Part shown: positions 1-10,405 of the stretch, one piece after another
Numbering within the stretch: position 1 is the stretch's first letter
Layout of the letters: every line of letters starts with the position of its first letter
Origin: JAJFUE01 sp041687335
GTDB lineage: Bacteria; Sumerlaeota; Sumerlaeia; MVZB01
Length of the DNA: 64,000 nt
Direction: 5' to 3'
NCBI GenBank assembly: GCA_041687335.1
Contig: JAWLCE010000016.1
Span: forward strand, 33,503 to 97,502
Notes under the pieces: model-generated
What the model was told of the DNA's origin: nothing
The model's database searches: none
Seen by the model: the letters and a program-made list of their open reading frames with translations, nothing else
Position numbers and translations under genes: made by a program

Positions 1-318
1 CAGCGCATCGGCGTCTGCGTCGACCTGGGCCATACCGTTCGCAATGGCGACGACCTGATCGCCGTGCTGCGCCAGGTTTCGGACCGCCTCTATGACATCC
101 ACATCAAGGACGTCTCGGCCGCCGAGGCCAAGGGCAAGACGATCGAGATGGGCCGCGGCGTCATCGACCATGCGGCGGTCATCCAGACGCTGCGCGACGT
201 GAACTATCAGGGGTGGCTCAACTACGAGTTCGAGAAGGACGCCGACGCGCCGCACCCCGGCATGATCGAGTCGGTCGGCTACCTGCGCGGTCTGCTGGCC
301 GGGATGGCCGCCCGCTAA
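1..318 (+). CDS. Sugar phosphate isomerase/epimerase, C-terminal part (5' end outside window)
   Basis: The frame is open from the first base and stops at 318, so the start lies upstream. The visible 105 residues have the end of a xylose-isomerase-like TIM barrel (AP-endonuclease 2 family): VDLGHT, then HIKDV, a GRGVID loop and a final YEFEKD strand. In this family these His, Asp and Glu residues sit around a divalent metal in the barrel mouth. Substrate cannot be told. A strong intrinsic terminator follows directly, so this is the last gene of its transcript. Such isomerases are common in polysaccharide-degrading bacteria, which fits the DUF4838 gene downstream. Confidence 0.8.
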   Translation, partial: QRIGVCVDLGHTVRNGDDLIAVLRQVSDRLYDIHIKDVSAAEAKGKTIEMGRGVIDHAAVIQTLRDVNYQGWLNYEFEKDADAPHPGMIESVGYLRGLLAGMAAR

Positions 319-340
319 ATCACCTCTGGATTCGCCGCAA

Positions 341-377
341 GGGCCAAAGGGCTGAATGCCTTTTGGCCCTTTTTTTT
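341..377 (+). terminator. Rho-independent terminator after the partial isomerase
   Basis: A GC-rich hairpin (GGGCCAAAGG at 341-350 pairing with CCTTTTGGCCC at 359-369) is followed by eight T residues at 370-377. It separates the upstream isomerase transcript from the DUF4838 gene. Confidence 0.9.
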
Positions 378-449
378 CAGATGTTTCTAGTTTTGAGTTT
401 CGAGTTTCTAGTTTAGGATCATCATCATCTTCATTCGGAGGTCAGGGCG

Positions 450-2603
450 ATGCTGCGTGCGGTGATGCTGTTGGTTCTGTTGATCATGGGCGGCCGGAGC
501 GTGGCGCAGGAGGGCTCGACACTCTACATTGTCGTCAACCTGGGGCCGTTCGAGTCGGCTGAGGCGGCCGTCGCGGCGCGCGATGCGGTCGACTGGAGCG
601 TGCATGAGGGGGCCGACACGATCGTCTGCACCGAGGCGCTGGCGGCGCTGGAGCTGCAGCAGTATTTGAAGAAGCTGACCGGCGGCGCCGTCTCACCGAT
701 CGTCGATGATGACGATCCACCCGAGGGCTTCTGGTTTTTGATCGGCAACGAGCGCAGCAATCGCCAGGTGGCGGCGCAGGGGATCCAGACGAGCGGGCTG
801 CCCGCCCAGAATTTCCGGCTCCTCAAGCCGGCCGACCGGCCGGTGTTGATCTTTGCCGGCGCGGATCGGGTGGGCACCCTTTACGCGGTCTACGAGTGGC
901 TCGACCGCCAGGGCGTGCGCTGGTATGGCCCCGGCGAGATCAACGAGGAGATCCCAGACACCAATCGTATCGCCTTGTCTCCCATTGAGTTCTCCGGCGG
1001 ACCGGCGTTTCAAACACGCGGGTTCTGGGCCTGGGAGGATCGCGGCACCCCCGAGTTCATCGAGTGGATGGGCCGCAACCGGATGAACTTCTGGACGGTC
1101 GAGCAGACCGACCCGGCCAATGCCAAGATGCGCGGCATCCGCCTGACCTGCGGCAGCCACGACCTGCAGCACGACTTCATCCATTATGACCTCCCCTACC
1201 CCTACAGCGTTGCGGAGTTCAAGGCTGAGCCGGGCAAGCCGGACTCGCCCCACCCGCGCCCGGAGTATCGCGGCGACGTCAACGGCGACGGGGTGCTCAG
1301 CTACGGCGAGGTCCACCCCGAGTGGTATGGCCTGATCGACGGGGCGCGCAAGTTCGACATGCGCGGCGACTTCGGCGTCAACATCTGCGATTCCAACCCG
1401 CACGTGCTCGACGAGTTCTTTCCCAAGGTGGTGGCGGCGCTGGGCACGGGTCGCTGGCAGATGGCCGACATCCTTAACTTCTGGATGTTCGACAACCGGA
1501 AGAGCTGGTGCGAGTGCGAGGCCTGCACGGCGCTGGGCAGCCCGACCGACCGTAATATCCTGCTGGTCCACCGGCTGCGCCGGGAGATCCTGGCCGCCCG
1601 CGAGGACGGCCGGCTCAAGCGCGACGTCGAGGTTCAATTCCCGATCTACCTGGACACGATCGCGGCGCCGACGCGCCCCTTGCCGGCCGACTATGACTAT
1701 GCGCACTGCGTGCCGGTCTTCTTCCCGATCCGCCGCTGTTTCGTGCACGTGTTTGAAGACGCGAGCTGCGAGTTCAACGCCGGTTACCTGGGGGATTATC
1801 AGGGGTGGGTGGTGGACCCCGAGCGTCATTACCGCGGCCAGTTCATGGTGGGGGAGTATTACAACGTCTCGCGCTACAACCACCTGCCGGTGGTGCTGGA
1901 CGAGATGATGCGGGTGGACATCCCCTACTTCCACCGCACGGGGGTGCGCCACTTCCACTACATGCACGCGCCGGTGGCCAACTGGGGCACGCGCACGCTG
2001 ACCCAGTGGCAACTGGCCCGGATGCTGTGGGACCCGGAGCTCGATGTGGACGCTTTGCTGGAGGATTATTTCGCCGGCCGCTACGGGCCGGCCGGACCTC
2101 GCATGCGGGTCTTCTACGAGGCGCTGGGGCGGGCGATGAACAATGCCACCGAAGTCCGCTACGGCCTGCAGAACCGGCTCAATGCCGGCGCGGAGGAGCT
2201 GTTCCCTGGACCGCACCTGACCCCGGAAATTTGGGAGCAGATGATGACCGACCTGGCCGAGGCGCGGATGCGGCTGGAGGCGGTCGAGGGTGGTCCGATT
2301 GCGCTTCCCGATCGCGTTCGCGCGCGGATCGACGAGGATGAGCGGCTGTTCACCTATGCCGAGACGATGACGCGCTTTTATGACCGGGTGCTCGCGGCGC
2401 AGCGGGCGCTGGCGCAGGAGAATGAGGCCGCGGCGCGCGCCGCCTTCGAGGAGGCACGGCCGCTGGCGGCGGCGCTGGAGGCCGACACGCACAACGTCCG
2501 TTTCGGCTCCTCGCACGTCAATGCCGAGAACGGGCTGGCGGCCAGTCGGCTCGCCGCCGCCTGGAAGCGCCTGACCGAGCGATTTGAAGCGAATGTGAAT
2601 TGA
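450..2603 (+). CDS. Secreted DUF4838 domain protein with an internal EF-hand loop
   Basis: 717 residues with a short hydrophobic signal peptide (about residues 1-19, ending SVAQ). The N-terminal half resembles the alpha-glucuronidase-type N domain that precedes DUF4838; the segment YEWLDRQGVRWYGPGE is typical of it. The rest is the DUF4838 TIM-barrel-like region with CECEAC and HPEWYGL motifs. The family is linked to glycan degradation, but its reaction is not established. Around residues 274-285 there is a perfect 12-residue EF-hand loop (DVNGDGVLSYGE), an unusual insertion just before HPEW. GGAGG at 437-441 supports the start at 450. The gene stands alone between a terminator and the SRP RNA. 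Confidence 0.8.
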   Translation: MLRAVMLLVLLIMGGRSVAQEGSTLYIVVNLGPFESAEAAVAARDAVDWSVHEGADTIVCTEALAALELQQYLKKLTGGAVSPIVDDDDPPEGFWFLIGNERSNRQVAAQGIQTSGLPAQNFRLLKPADRPVLIFAGADRVGTLYAVYEWLDRQGVRWYGPGEINEEIPDTNRIALSPIEFSGGPAFQTRGFWAWEDRGTPEFIEWMGRNRMNFWTVEQTDPANAKMRGIRLTCGSHDLQHDFIHYDLPYPYSVAEFKAEPGKPDSPHPRPEYRGDVNGDGVLSYGEVHPEWYGLIDGARKFDMRGDFGVNICDSNPHVLDEFFPKVVAALGTGRWQMADILNFWMFDNRKSWCECEACTALGSPTDRNILLVHRLRREILAAREDGRLKRDVEVQFPIYLDTIAAPTRPLPADYDYAHCVPVFFPIRRCFVHVFEDASCEFNAGYLGDYQGWVVDPERHYRGQFMVGEYYNVSRYNHLPVVLDEMMRVDIPYFHRTGVRHFHYMHAPVANWGTRTLTQWQLARMLWDPELDVDALLEDYFAGRYGPAGPRMRVFYEALGRAMNNATEVRYGLQNRLNAGAEELFPGPHLTPEIWEQMMTDLAEARMRLEAVEGGPIALPDRVRARIDEDERLFTYAETMTRFYDRVLAAQRALAQENEAAARAAFEEARPLAAALEADTHNVRFGSSHVNAENGLAASRLAAAWKRLTERFEANVN

Positions 2604-2633
2604 CTCGGGGCGGTCGGCCCCATAGAATATGAT

Positions 2634-2906
2634 GTTGGCCGCGCTAGGCGGGGAGCTAGCGGTGCCCTGTACCTGCAATCCGCTTTAGCAGGGTTGAATC
2701 CCCGCCCAAGGCCGCGGATGGTTGGCGGACCGGGAAAAAGCGGTGTTGATCCGCGGGTCCCGCGCAAAGGACGGCTCTGAACCGGGTCAGGACCGGGAGG
2801 TAGCAGCCCTAAGGGGTGCGGTTCTTGTGCGTCGGGAGTGCCTGCGGGGAGCTGGCTGTTCTCATGAAGCTGGTTGTTCACGGTCGACGGCGGGTGCGCG
2901 GCCAAC
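2634..2906 (+). ncRNA. ffs: Signal recognition particle RNA, large bacterial type with Alu domain
   Basis: The S-domain signature GGGTCAGGACCGG followed by GGTAGCAGCC is present near 2784-2808. The 5' part (GGCGGGGAGCTAGCGGTG, then CCCTGTACCTGCAATCCGC) matches the Alu domain of Bacillus-type scRNA. The ends close perfectly: GTTGGCCGCGC at 2634-2644 pairs with GCGCGGCCAAC at 2896-2906. About 273 nt is the expected size of the long bacterial SRP RNA, larger than the 4.5S form. It works with Ffh in co-translational membrane targeting. Identification rests on sequence memory plus the matching end helix. Confidence 0.93.
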
Positions 2907-2952
2907 CTTCTTTTCATGCATTCGCCCACGCGGCGGATGCATGAAAAGAAGG
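2906..2952 (+). terminator. Perfect 16-bp inverted repeat at the 3' end of the SRP RNA
   Basis: CCTTCTTTTCATGCAT (2906-2921) is exactly complementary to ATGCATGAAAAGAAGG (2937-2952) with a 15-nt loop. It begins where the SRP RNA end helix finishes. No T run follows, so it may be a processing or termination hairpin rather than a classical intrinsic terminator. Confidence 0.6.
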
Positions 2953-2980
2953 ATTCCCAGCCTCAATTCGATTTCAATCG

Positions 2981-3586
2981 ATGACACATTCAGCTGACAC
3001 AAAACCGGGTCGCGATACGCCGCGGGGGTGCGTCTTCCTCGACCGCGACGGCGTCATCATGCGCGAGGTGGGTTACTGCGACCATTCGGACCGGGTGGAG
3101 CTGCTGGCGGGGGCGGGGGCGGCGCTGGCGCGGCTCAATGCGGCCGGGCTGCTGGCGATCGTCGTCACCAACCAGTCGGGCGTCGCGCGCGGGATGTTCG
3201 ATGAAGCGATGCTGGGGCCGATCCACGAGCGGCTGGCCGAACTGCTGGCGGGCGAGGGCGGCCGGATCGACGCGATCTATTACGCGCCCCAGCATCGCAG
3301 CTCGGCCGATCCGCGCTACCGCGACGACCCTGAGCAGATGCGCAAGCCGGGGGTGGGCATGATCCGCCGGGCGCAGGCCGACTTCGCCATCGACATGACG
3401 CGCGCGTGGGTGATTGGCGACAAGCCGGCCGACATCGAGCTGGCCGCCAACGCCGGGGTGCCGGGCATCCTGGTGCGGACCGGCTACGGCCAGGGCGAGA
3501 TCGAGCGCCGCCACCTCTGGAAGGTCGAGCCCGCCGCGATCGCCGCCGACATCGGCGAGGCCGTGGATTGGATCCTGAGTCGCTAG
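2981..3586 (+). CDS. gmhB: HAD-IIIA phosphatase, GmhB-like (heptose-1,7-bisphosphate phosphatase family)
   Basis: 201 residues. Motif I DRDGVI contains the nucleophile Asp and acid Asp; motif II is VVTNQSG; a Lys lies in RKPGVGM; motif IV is GDKPADIELAANAG. This layout matches GmhB and histidinol-phosphatase-type HAD enzymes, which in the GmhB case remove the 7-phosphate of D-glycero-manno-heptose bisphosphate for LPS core synthesis. The usual zinc loop (CxH...CxC just before RKPxPGM) is absent: this stretch reads DDPEQMRKPG. Loss of the zinc Cys residues is unusual and leaves substrate assignment tentative. No clear Shine-Dalgarno precedes the ATG. It stands alone between the SRP RNA and DUF420. 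Confidence 0.72.
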   Translation: MTHSADTKPGRDTPRGCVFLDRDGVIMREVGYCDHSDRVELLAGAGAALARLNAAGLLAIVVTNQSGVARGMFDEAMLGPIHERLAELLAGEGGRIDAIYYAPQHRSSADPRYRDDPEQMRKPGVGMIRRAQADFAIDMTRAWVIGDKPADIELAANAGVPGILVRTGYGQGEIERRHLWKVEPAAIAADIGEAVDWILSR

Positions 3587-3647
3587 CGCGGGCGCGTTGG
3601 TGTTAGTTTTTTAGCTGCCGCTCCTGGCCACGAAAGGGACCCCCCCG

Positions 3648-4067
3648 ATGGACCTCAGCATCCTGCCGGCGGTCAATGCGACGCTCAACGCGACGGCGGC
3701 GATCCTGCTGCTGGCGGGTTACATGGCCATCCGCCGGCGCCAGCCGCGCGTCCATGCCCGGTTCATGCTCGCGGCGTTCTCGGTCTCGGCCCTCTTTTTG
3801 ATCTCCTACCTGACCTATCACTATACCGTCGGCCACACGGTCTTTGGCGGGGTCGGCTGGACGCGGCCGGTCTACTTCGCCGTGCTGATCACGCATGTCA
3901 TTCTGGCGACGCTGGTGGCGCCGCTGGCGGTCTTCGTGCTGGCGCTGGGCGTGGGGGGCCGGTTCGCGCGCCACCGCCGCTGGGCTCGCCGGCTGCTGCC
4001 AGTCTGGTTCTACGTCTCGCTGACCGGTGTGCTGATCTACTTCATGCTGTATCATTGGTTTGCTTGA
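3648..4067 (+). CDS. DUF420 family integral membrane protein
   Basis: 139 residues with four predicted membrane segments (about 5-24, 40-62, 73-100 and 112-135). The pattern MAIRRRQPRVHARFM, then SYLTYHYTVGHT, and a late RHRRWARRLLPVWFYVSLTGV are characteristic of DUF420/YozB proteins. In known genomes these lie near cytochrome c oxidase assembly genes; function is unproven. GAAAGGGAC upstream of the ATG can serve as ribosome binding site. No respiratory genes are adjacent here, so context adds nothing. Confidence 0.82.
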   Translation: MDLSILPAVNATLNATAAILLLAGYMAIRRRQPRVHARFMLAAFSVSALFLISYLTYHYTVGHTVFGGVGWTRPVYFAVLITHVILATLVAPLAVFVLALGVGGRFARHRRWARRLLPVWFYVSLTGVLIYFMLYHWFA

Positions 4068-4135
4068 GGAGCGATGCGGGCGGCGGGGGGAATGGGACGC
4101 GGATGAACGCGGATTAGGCGGATGGGCGCGGATTT

Positions 4136-4390
4136 GTGTCCCACCTGAAGGTGGAACTACGAACCATGGGGAGCGTGTGCGGGGGAAGCGGCGCCACCTT
4201 CGGCTACTGGCGCAACGACGAGGGCACAGGCTGGATCCTGTTCAGCCCCGGCCCCGATGGTGTTTACGACATCGTGCCGTGGGAGGATTACGACCCCGCC
4301 AATCATCCCACCCCGGCGCTGATCGAGAAGAGCTACGACCCCACCAACGGCACCTACACCCGTGGAGACTTGTGGCGGGTGAAGAATTAA
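4136..4390 (+). pseudogene. C-terminal remnant of a type II secretion-type pseudopilin
   Basis: The frame encodes GYWRNDEG, then WILFSPGPDG, then YDPTNGTYTRGDLWR, the hallmark C-terminal tail of the prepilin-cleavage/methylation proteins abundant in Planctomycetes, Hydrogenedentes and relatives. The N-terminal signal (prepilin helix) is missing. The coding sequence is preceded instead by repeat-like DNA (4098-4165, with repeated GCGGAT words and CCACCTGAAGGTGG). The first ~20 codons of the open frame are therefore not pilin. I infer a decayed or truncated gene replaced at its 5' side by a repeat element. Confidence 0.65.
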
Positions 4391-4432
4391 CAGAAACGCA
4401 CAGGAAAATGGCAACTGCGGGAGCATGGGCTG

Positions 4433-5056
4433 ATGCGAAACATTACATCTGAGCAACTGCCGATGCTGATGATGTGGTGCGTGTTTGTGGTGTTCGGCCT
4501 GGTGCTATGGGTGGTCGGGGTGCTCGATTGGCCGGTCTATGATTTTGTAAGTCGTGTGCCCATGGCGGGTTATGGGCTTGCGCTGGCGGCGGTGGCGCCG
4601 GGGATCGGCGTACTGGGGGCGCTCTGCTTTGGGGTGCGTTGGCCGATCAAGGTCAAGGTAGGGCTGGGACTCGCCGCGCTGGGTTTGCTGATGGCCGCCG
4701 CCGCTTGTTTTTTGCTTTTTCGGGTCAATTACGGCAGCCAGATCGAGATGGCCACAACCTTATGGTTCAGGACGATAGCGCTGGGGGGGACAGGGCTGAT
4801 GGTTGCGGGGCCGTTACTCGCGATTTGGGCCATCGGCAGGATAAACGATGCCGTCGTGATCTACCTTTTGACATGCTGCATCATGCTGTGGCTTTACGGG
4901 CTGATTCCGCACCGGCTGTTCATGCACTGCTACTTCACCGAACCGGACCATCTGATGAATGCTGTGCTGTTTTCCGGCGCAATGATCTACCTGGTGCTGA
5001 TGATGGGGCTCGGGATGGTACTTAATAAGCGGAAGATGCAGTTCAAGGGCAGCTAG
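4433..5056 (+). CDS. Hypothetical polytopic membrane protein
   Basis: 207 residues, almost entirely hydrophobic, with about six membrane helices (roughly 10-30, 46-66, 75-95, 109-131, 138-156, 179-200) and a basic C-terminus (NKRKMQFK). I recognise no family motif. Amino acid use looks like a real protein, and it ends 1 nt before the convergent FG-GAP gene ends on the other strand. The 5' end is reached soon after the pseudopilin remnant. Function unknown. Confidence 0.6.
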   Translation: MRNITSEQLPMLMMWCVFVVFGLVLWVVGVLDWPVYDFVSRVPMAGYGLALAAVAPGIGVLGALCFGVRWPIKVKVGLGLAALGLLMAAAACFLLFRVNYGSQIEMATTLWFRTIALGGTGLMVAGPLLAIWAIGRINDAVVIYLLTCCIMLWLYGLIPHRLFMHCYFTEPDHLMNAVLFSGAMIYLVLMMGLGMVLNKRKMQFKGS

Positions 5057-5057
5057 T

Positions 5058-6233
5058 CTAGCGGAAATTCTGCCAGTTGCGGGTCGAAAGCCGCCGCAGG
5101 GTCTGGTTCTGGTAGAAAGCCAGGATATGCTCGCTGCTCGTGGCGTAATGAACCAGCACGTCCTGGTCGCCGTCGGCGTCAAAGTCAGTGAGCCACTGGT
5201 GCCTGACCGTGCCGAAAGTCTGGAAGGACTGTGGCGGGTCGAACGGACCGAACGGGCCCCCGCCGCCGTTGATCAGCAGCGTCCCGTCGCCCGAGCGGAA
5301 GATATCGCGACAGCCGTCCATGTTCAGGTCGGCGTAGATGCCGAGGTTGTCCAAGCTGACGGGGTGCGAGGTCCAGGCGGTCGGCGACGTGGAGCGATCG
5401 CACTCGAGCCAGGAGTTGCCGAGCAGGAGATCGGTGTCGCCGTCGAAGTCGACGTCAATGGCCACGGGGGACGCCGGCGCATCGGCCAGGGAGGATTTGA
5501 CGAATCCGCTGTAGTGGCTGCTGTCGTTGAGGAAGAGCCAGGCCCGCGAGCCCTTGCGCACGATGAGGTCGAGCGCGCCGTCCTCGTTGTAATCGAGTGA
5601 AGTGGCCGCGACGGGCACGGGATCATTGTATTGCATGCCGTCGATCAACTTGCTGGGCGAGCTGGTCCGGCATGAGTTCAACACGTGGGTCAGCGACCAT
5701 GAGTATGGATAGCGATCGGAGAAGGTTTGCTTGCTGATGACCAGCTCGAGGATGCCATTGCCGTCCAGGTCGAAGGCCCCGAGCAGCGCGTAGCTGCCCG
5801 ACATGTTTCTGGCGTCGCGCAGACCCAGATTCCAGGGCATGCTGATCGTCTTTTCGCCGGAGGCGTCGATGCGGCAGCTATAAAGGTCGTGGCCGTTGCC
5901 GAACAGGAGATCCCACTGGCCGTCGCTATCCAGGTCGACCACCCTCAGCAGGGTGGGAGTATAGGGGTACTGTAGTTCCAACTGGTGAAAGACCACCGGC
6001 TCTCCGAAACGCCCCGTGACGTTCATCCGCACGGTGATGAGCTGGGGGTCGAGATATGCGAGCAGATCGGGCCGGCCGTCGCCATCGACATCGGCCAAGG
6101 CCAGGCGTCCCGGATCGGACGCCTGCTGAAGCACGATGCGCGGGGGGAGGAAAATGGAGCCGTCATCGCCCGCGGCCCAGGTGGGGCCGACGAATAACCA
6201 TAGCCCCACAAGGCCGAACAAGAAGCGTAGCAT
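5058..6233 (-). CDS. Secreted FG-GAP/VCBS repeat protein
   Basis: 391 residues with a clear signal peptide (MLRFLFGLVGLW... ending TWAAG). At least seven calcium-loop repeats of the FG-GAP/VCBS type are visible: DVDGDGRPDLL, DLDSDGQWDLL, DLDGNGILELV, DYNEDGALDLI, DVDFDGDTDLL, DLNMDGCRDIF and DFDADGDQDVL. Spacing of about 50 residues per repeat suggests one seven-bladed beta-propeller. Such proteins act outside the cytoplasm, often in adhesion or carbohydrate binding; no catalytic domain is seen. It is monocistronic and convergent with the membrane gene at 4433. Confidence 0.87.
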   Translation of the reverse strand: MLRFLFGLVGLWLFVGPTWAAGDDGSIFLPPRIVLQQASDPGRLALADVDGDGRPDLLAYLDPQLITVRMNVTGRFGEPVVFHQLELQYPYTPTLLRVVDLDSDGQWDLLFGNGHDLYSCRIDASGEKTISMPWNLGLRDARNMSGSYALLGAFDLDGNGILELVISKQTFSDRYPYSWSLTHVLNSCRTSSPSKLIDGMQYNDPVPVAATSLDYNEDGALDLIVRKGSRAWLFLNDSSHYSGFVKSSLADAPASPVAIDVDFDGDTDLLLGNSWLECDRSTSPTAWTSHPVSLDNLGIYADLNMDGCRDIFRSGDGTLLINGGGGPFGPFDPPQSFQTFGTVRHQWLTDFDADGDQDVLVHYATSSEHILAFYQNQTLRRLSTRNWQNFR

Positions 6234-6394
6234 GCTCGCCCTCCGGACCAGCCGTCAGACAACGAATTCCCCTCCCGGCGGCTTTATGCAATTATTTGTT
6301 TATATCATCTGATACGGTGTGTCAACTTCCGACACCAGACGCATTAAGCGGCCCCTCCCGATGCGCACGGACCGTAATTGGCAAACCCGGCCTG

Positions 6395-9058
<2,664 letters not shown>

Positions 9059-9190
9059 CGTTCAAGCTCCCGCAGGCATTCATTGGCGCCCCAGCGAATC
9101 GTTTGGGGGCGACAGGGATATTGAATACAAAAACCGGGCCAAAGAAGTGTGGGGAACGAACTTCCATCCCAACAGCAGGTGATGCCGGAT

Positions 9191-9290
9191 CGGCCGCCCC
9201 TTTCGGGGCTCGGATGATGGTGGCGCATGACCGGGGGCTCGCCTAGGCTCGCCCCCGGCTACTTGCGATCGCCCCTTACGGGGCTAGGTC
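9191..9290. repeat. Intergenic palindromic repeats upstream of clpB
   Basis: The 333-bp gap 9059-9391 holds no gene. It carries two copies of a small palindrome: CCGCCCCTTTCGGGGCTCGG near 9194-9213 and TCGCCCCTTACGGGGCTAGG near 9269-9288, plus GGGGGCTCGCC...GGCTCGCCCCCG near 9233-9257. The same motif recurs at 10.2 kb and in the flgE terminator. These could be REP-like elements or transcription-end hairpins. Confidence 0.6.
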
Positions 9291-9391
9291 ATTCGCCATC
9301 AACGTCCAGGATCAAGGCCTGGGTCTCGGACCATGGGCCATAGTGACCCAACTCCGGTTGGCGGCGGATCAAAAGGCGGCGCGAGATTTGT

Positions 9392-10033
9392 TCAAGAGGA
9401 GGCCTGGCCGCCGATGAGTTCATCGAGCTCGGCGCGCAGGCGGGCGACCTCTTCCTCGAGCCGGGTGACGCGCGCCTCCAATTCGGTGCGGGTGGGCTGG
9501 GCGGGGGACGGCGCGACCGACGATTCAGCGGCGGGCTCGCCGGCCAGGAGGTGGGCCCAGCGTTCCTCGCGGGTGCCCGGACGGCGCTCGAGCCGGCGCA
9601 CGAGCGGGCCTTCCTCACGCCCGGCCAGCTCGGCCAGCGCCTCCTCGACCTGCGCCGCAGAATTGAAATTGTGCAGGCGCGAGGCGCGCGAGCGCAGTTC
9701 GCTGACCGTCTGCGGCCCGCGCAGGAGCAGCTCGCACAGCACCGCCACCTGGGGGGCGTCCAAGCCCAGCACGGCATTGGCGCGGTGGCCGAAGCGCGGG
9801 ACGCGCCCGGCCGGATCATGGATCTCGCGCGCGAGGCCGTGCCCACGCAGCGCCTCGAGCGCCCGCTGGATCGTGTCGGCATCATAGGCCACCACCGGCT
9901 GACGGTTGGATTTCTGGTTGCAGGCCGCCAGCAGCGCGTTGAGGGTGAGCGGATAATACTCGGGGGTAGTGAGCTGCTTCTCGATCAGCGCCCCCAGCAC
10001 GCGCGTCTGTTCCTGGCTCAATGGCGTCTGCAT
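9392..10033 (-). CDS. DUF480/YceH family protein
   Basis: 213 residues. The N-terminal winged-helix pair is recognisable: VLGALIEKQLTTPEYYPLTL, then NQKSNRQPV, and later GPQTVSELRSRASRLHNF, all hallmarks of YceH/DUF480. A C-terminal coiled coil (ELEARVTRLEEEVARLRAELDEL, split here for the record as about residues 180-205) follows. The family is widespread and structurally a tandem winged-helix protein, but no molecular role is established. It is transcribed in the same direction as clpB, with a repeat-filled 333-bp gap between them. Confidence 0.9.
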   Translation of the reverse strand: MQTPLSQEQTRVLGALIEKQLTTPEYYPLTLNALLAACNQKSNRQPVVAYDADTIQRALEALRGHGLAREIHDPAGRVPRFGHRANAVLGLDAPQVAVLCELLLRGPQTVSELRSRASRLHNFNSAAQVEEALAELAGREEGPLVRRLERRPGTREERWAHLLAGEPAAESSVAPSPAQPTRTELEARVTRLEEEVARLRAELDELIGGQASS

Positions 10034-10187
10034 CGCGGGCTCTCCTTCAGCTTGCGTCGGTCACAGTTCCATGTTGACTAAAAACCGGGCAAAAGACACG
10101 AAAATGCGTAGGGGGGGGCAGTTGGTCGGCAGGGTTAAGGACTGGTAAAAATCAGAGCGACACAATCAGCCCCTCTGGCGACCACTG

Positions 10188-10327
10188 TATCGCCCCTTCA
10201 GGGCTTGGATGAAATTGAACCCGTAACCCAGGGTTACGCTTCGCTCACCCTGGGCTTCTTGACTGCCGCTGCCCCTTCAGGGCAGCAGAAGCAATCCGCG
10301 AGGTTGCCAGCGAAGACCCGACCTACC
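10188..10327. repeat. Cluster of three palindromic intergenic repeat types
   Basis: The 372-bp gap 10034-10405 contains no gene. It holds CGCCCCTTCAGGGCTTGG (10191-10208), a longer inverted pair ACCCAGGGT...ACCCTGGGCT (about 10226-10256), GCTGCCCCTTCAGGGCAGC (10268-10286) and CGAAGACCCGACCTACC (10311-10327). The last is half of the palindrome found three times in tandem at 24.5 kb. Together they look like a hotspot for short dispersed repeats rather than regulatory sites of the methyltransferase gene. Confidence 0.6.
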
Positions 10328-10405
10328 ACCGTAACATGGCTTTGAGATTTTGATTCCGCTGGTGCATGCTGGTAGAGAGCATCGCATGGCCCCGGGAGGG
10401 CGCGC

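Noticed and set aside
9059..9190. CIRCE (HrcA operator) in front of clpB
   Set aside because: No TTAGCACTC/GAGTGCTAA inverted repeat is present.
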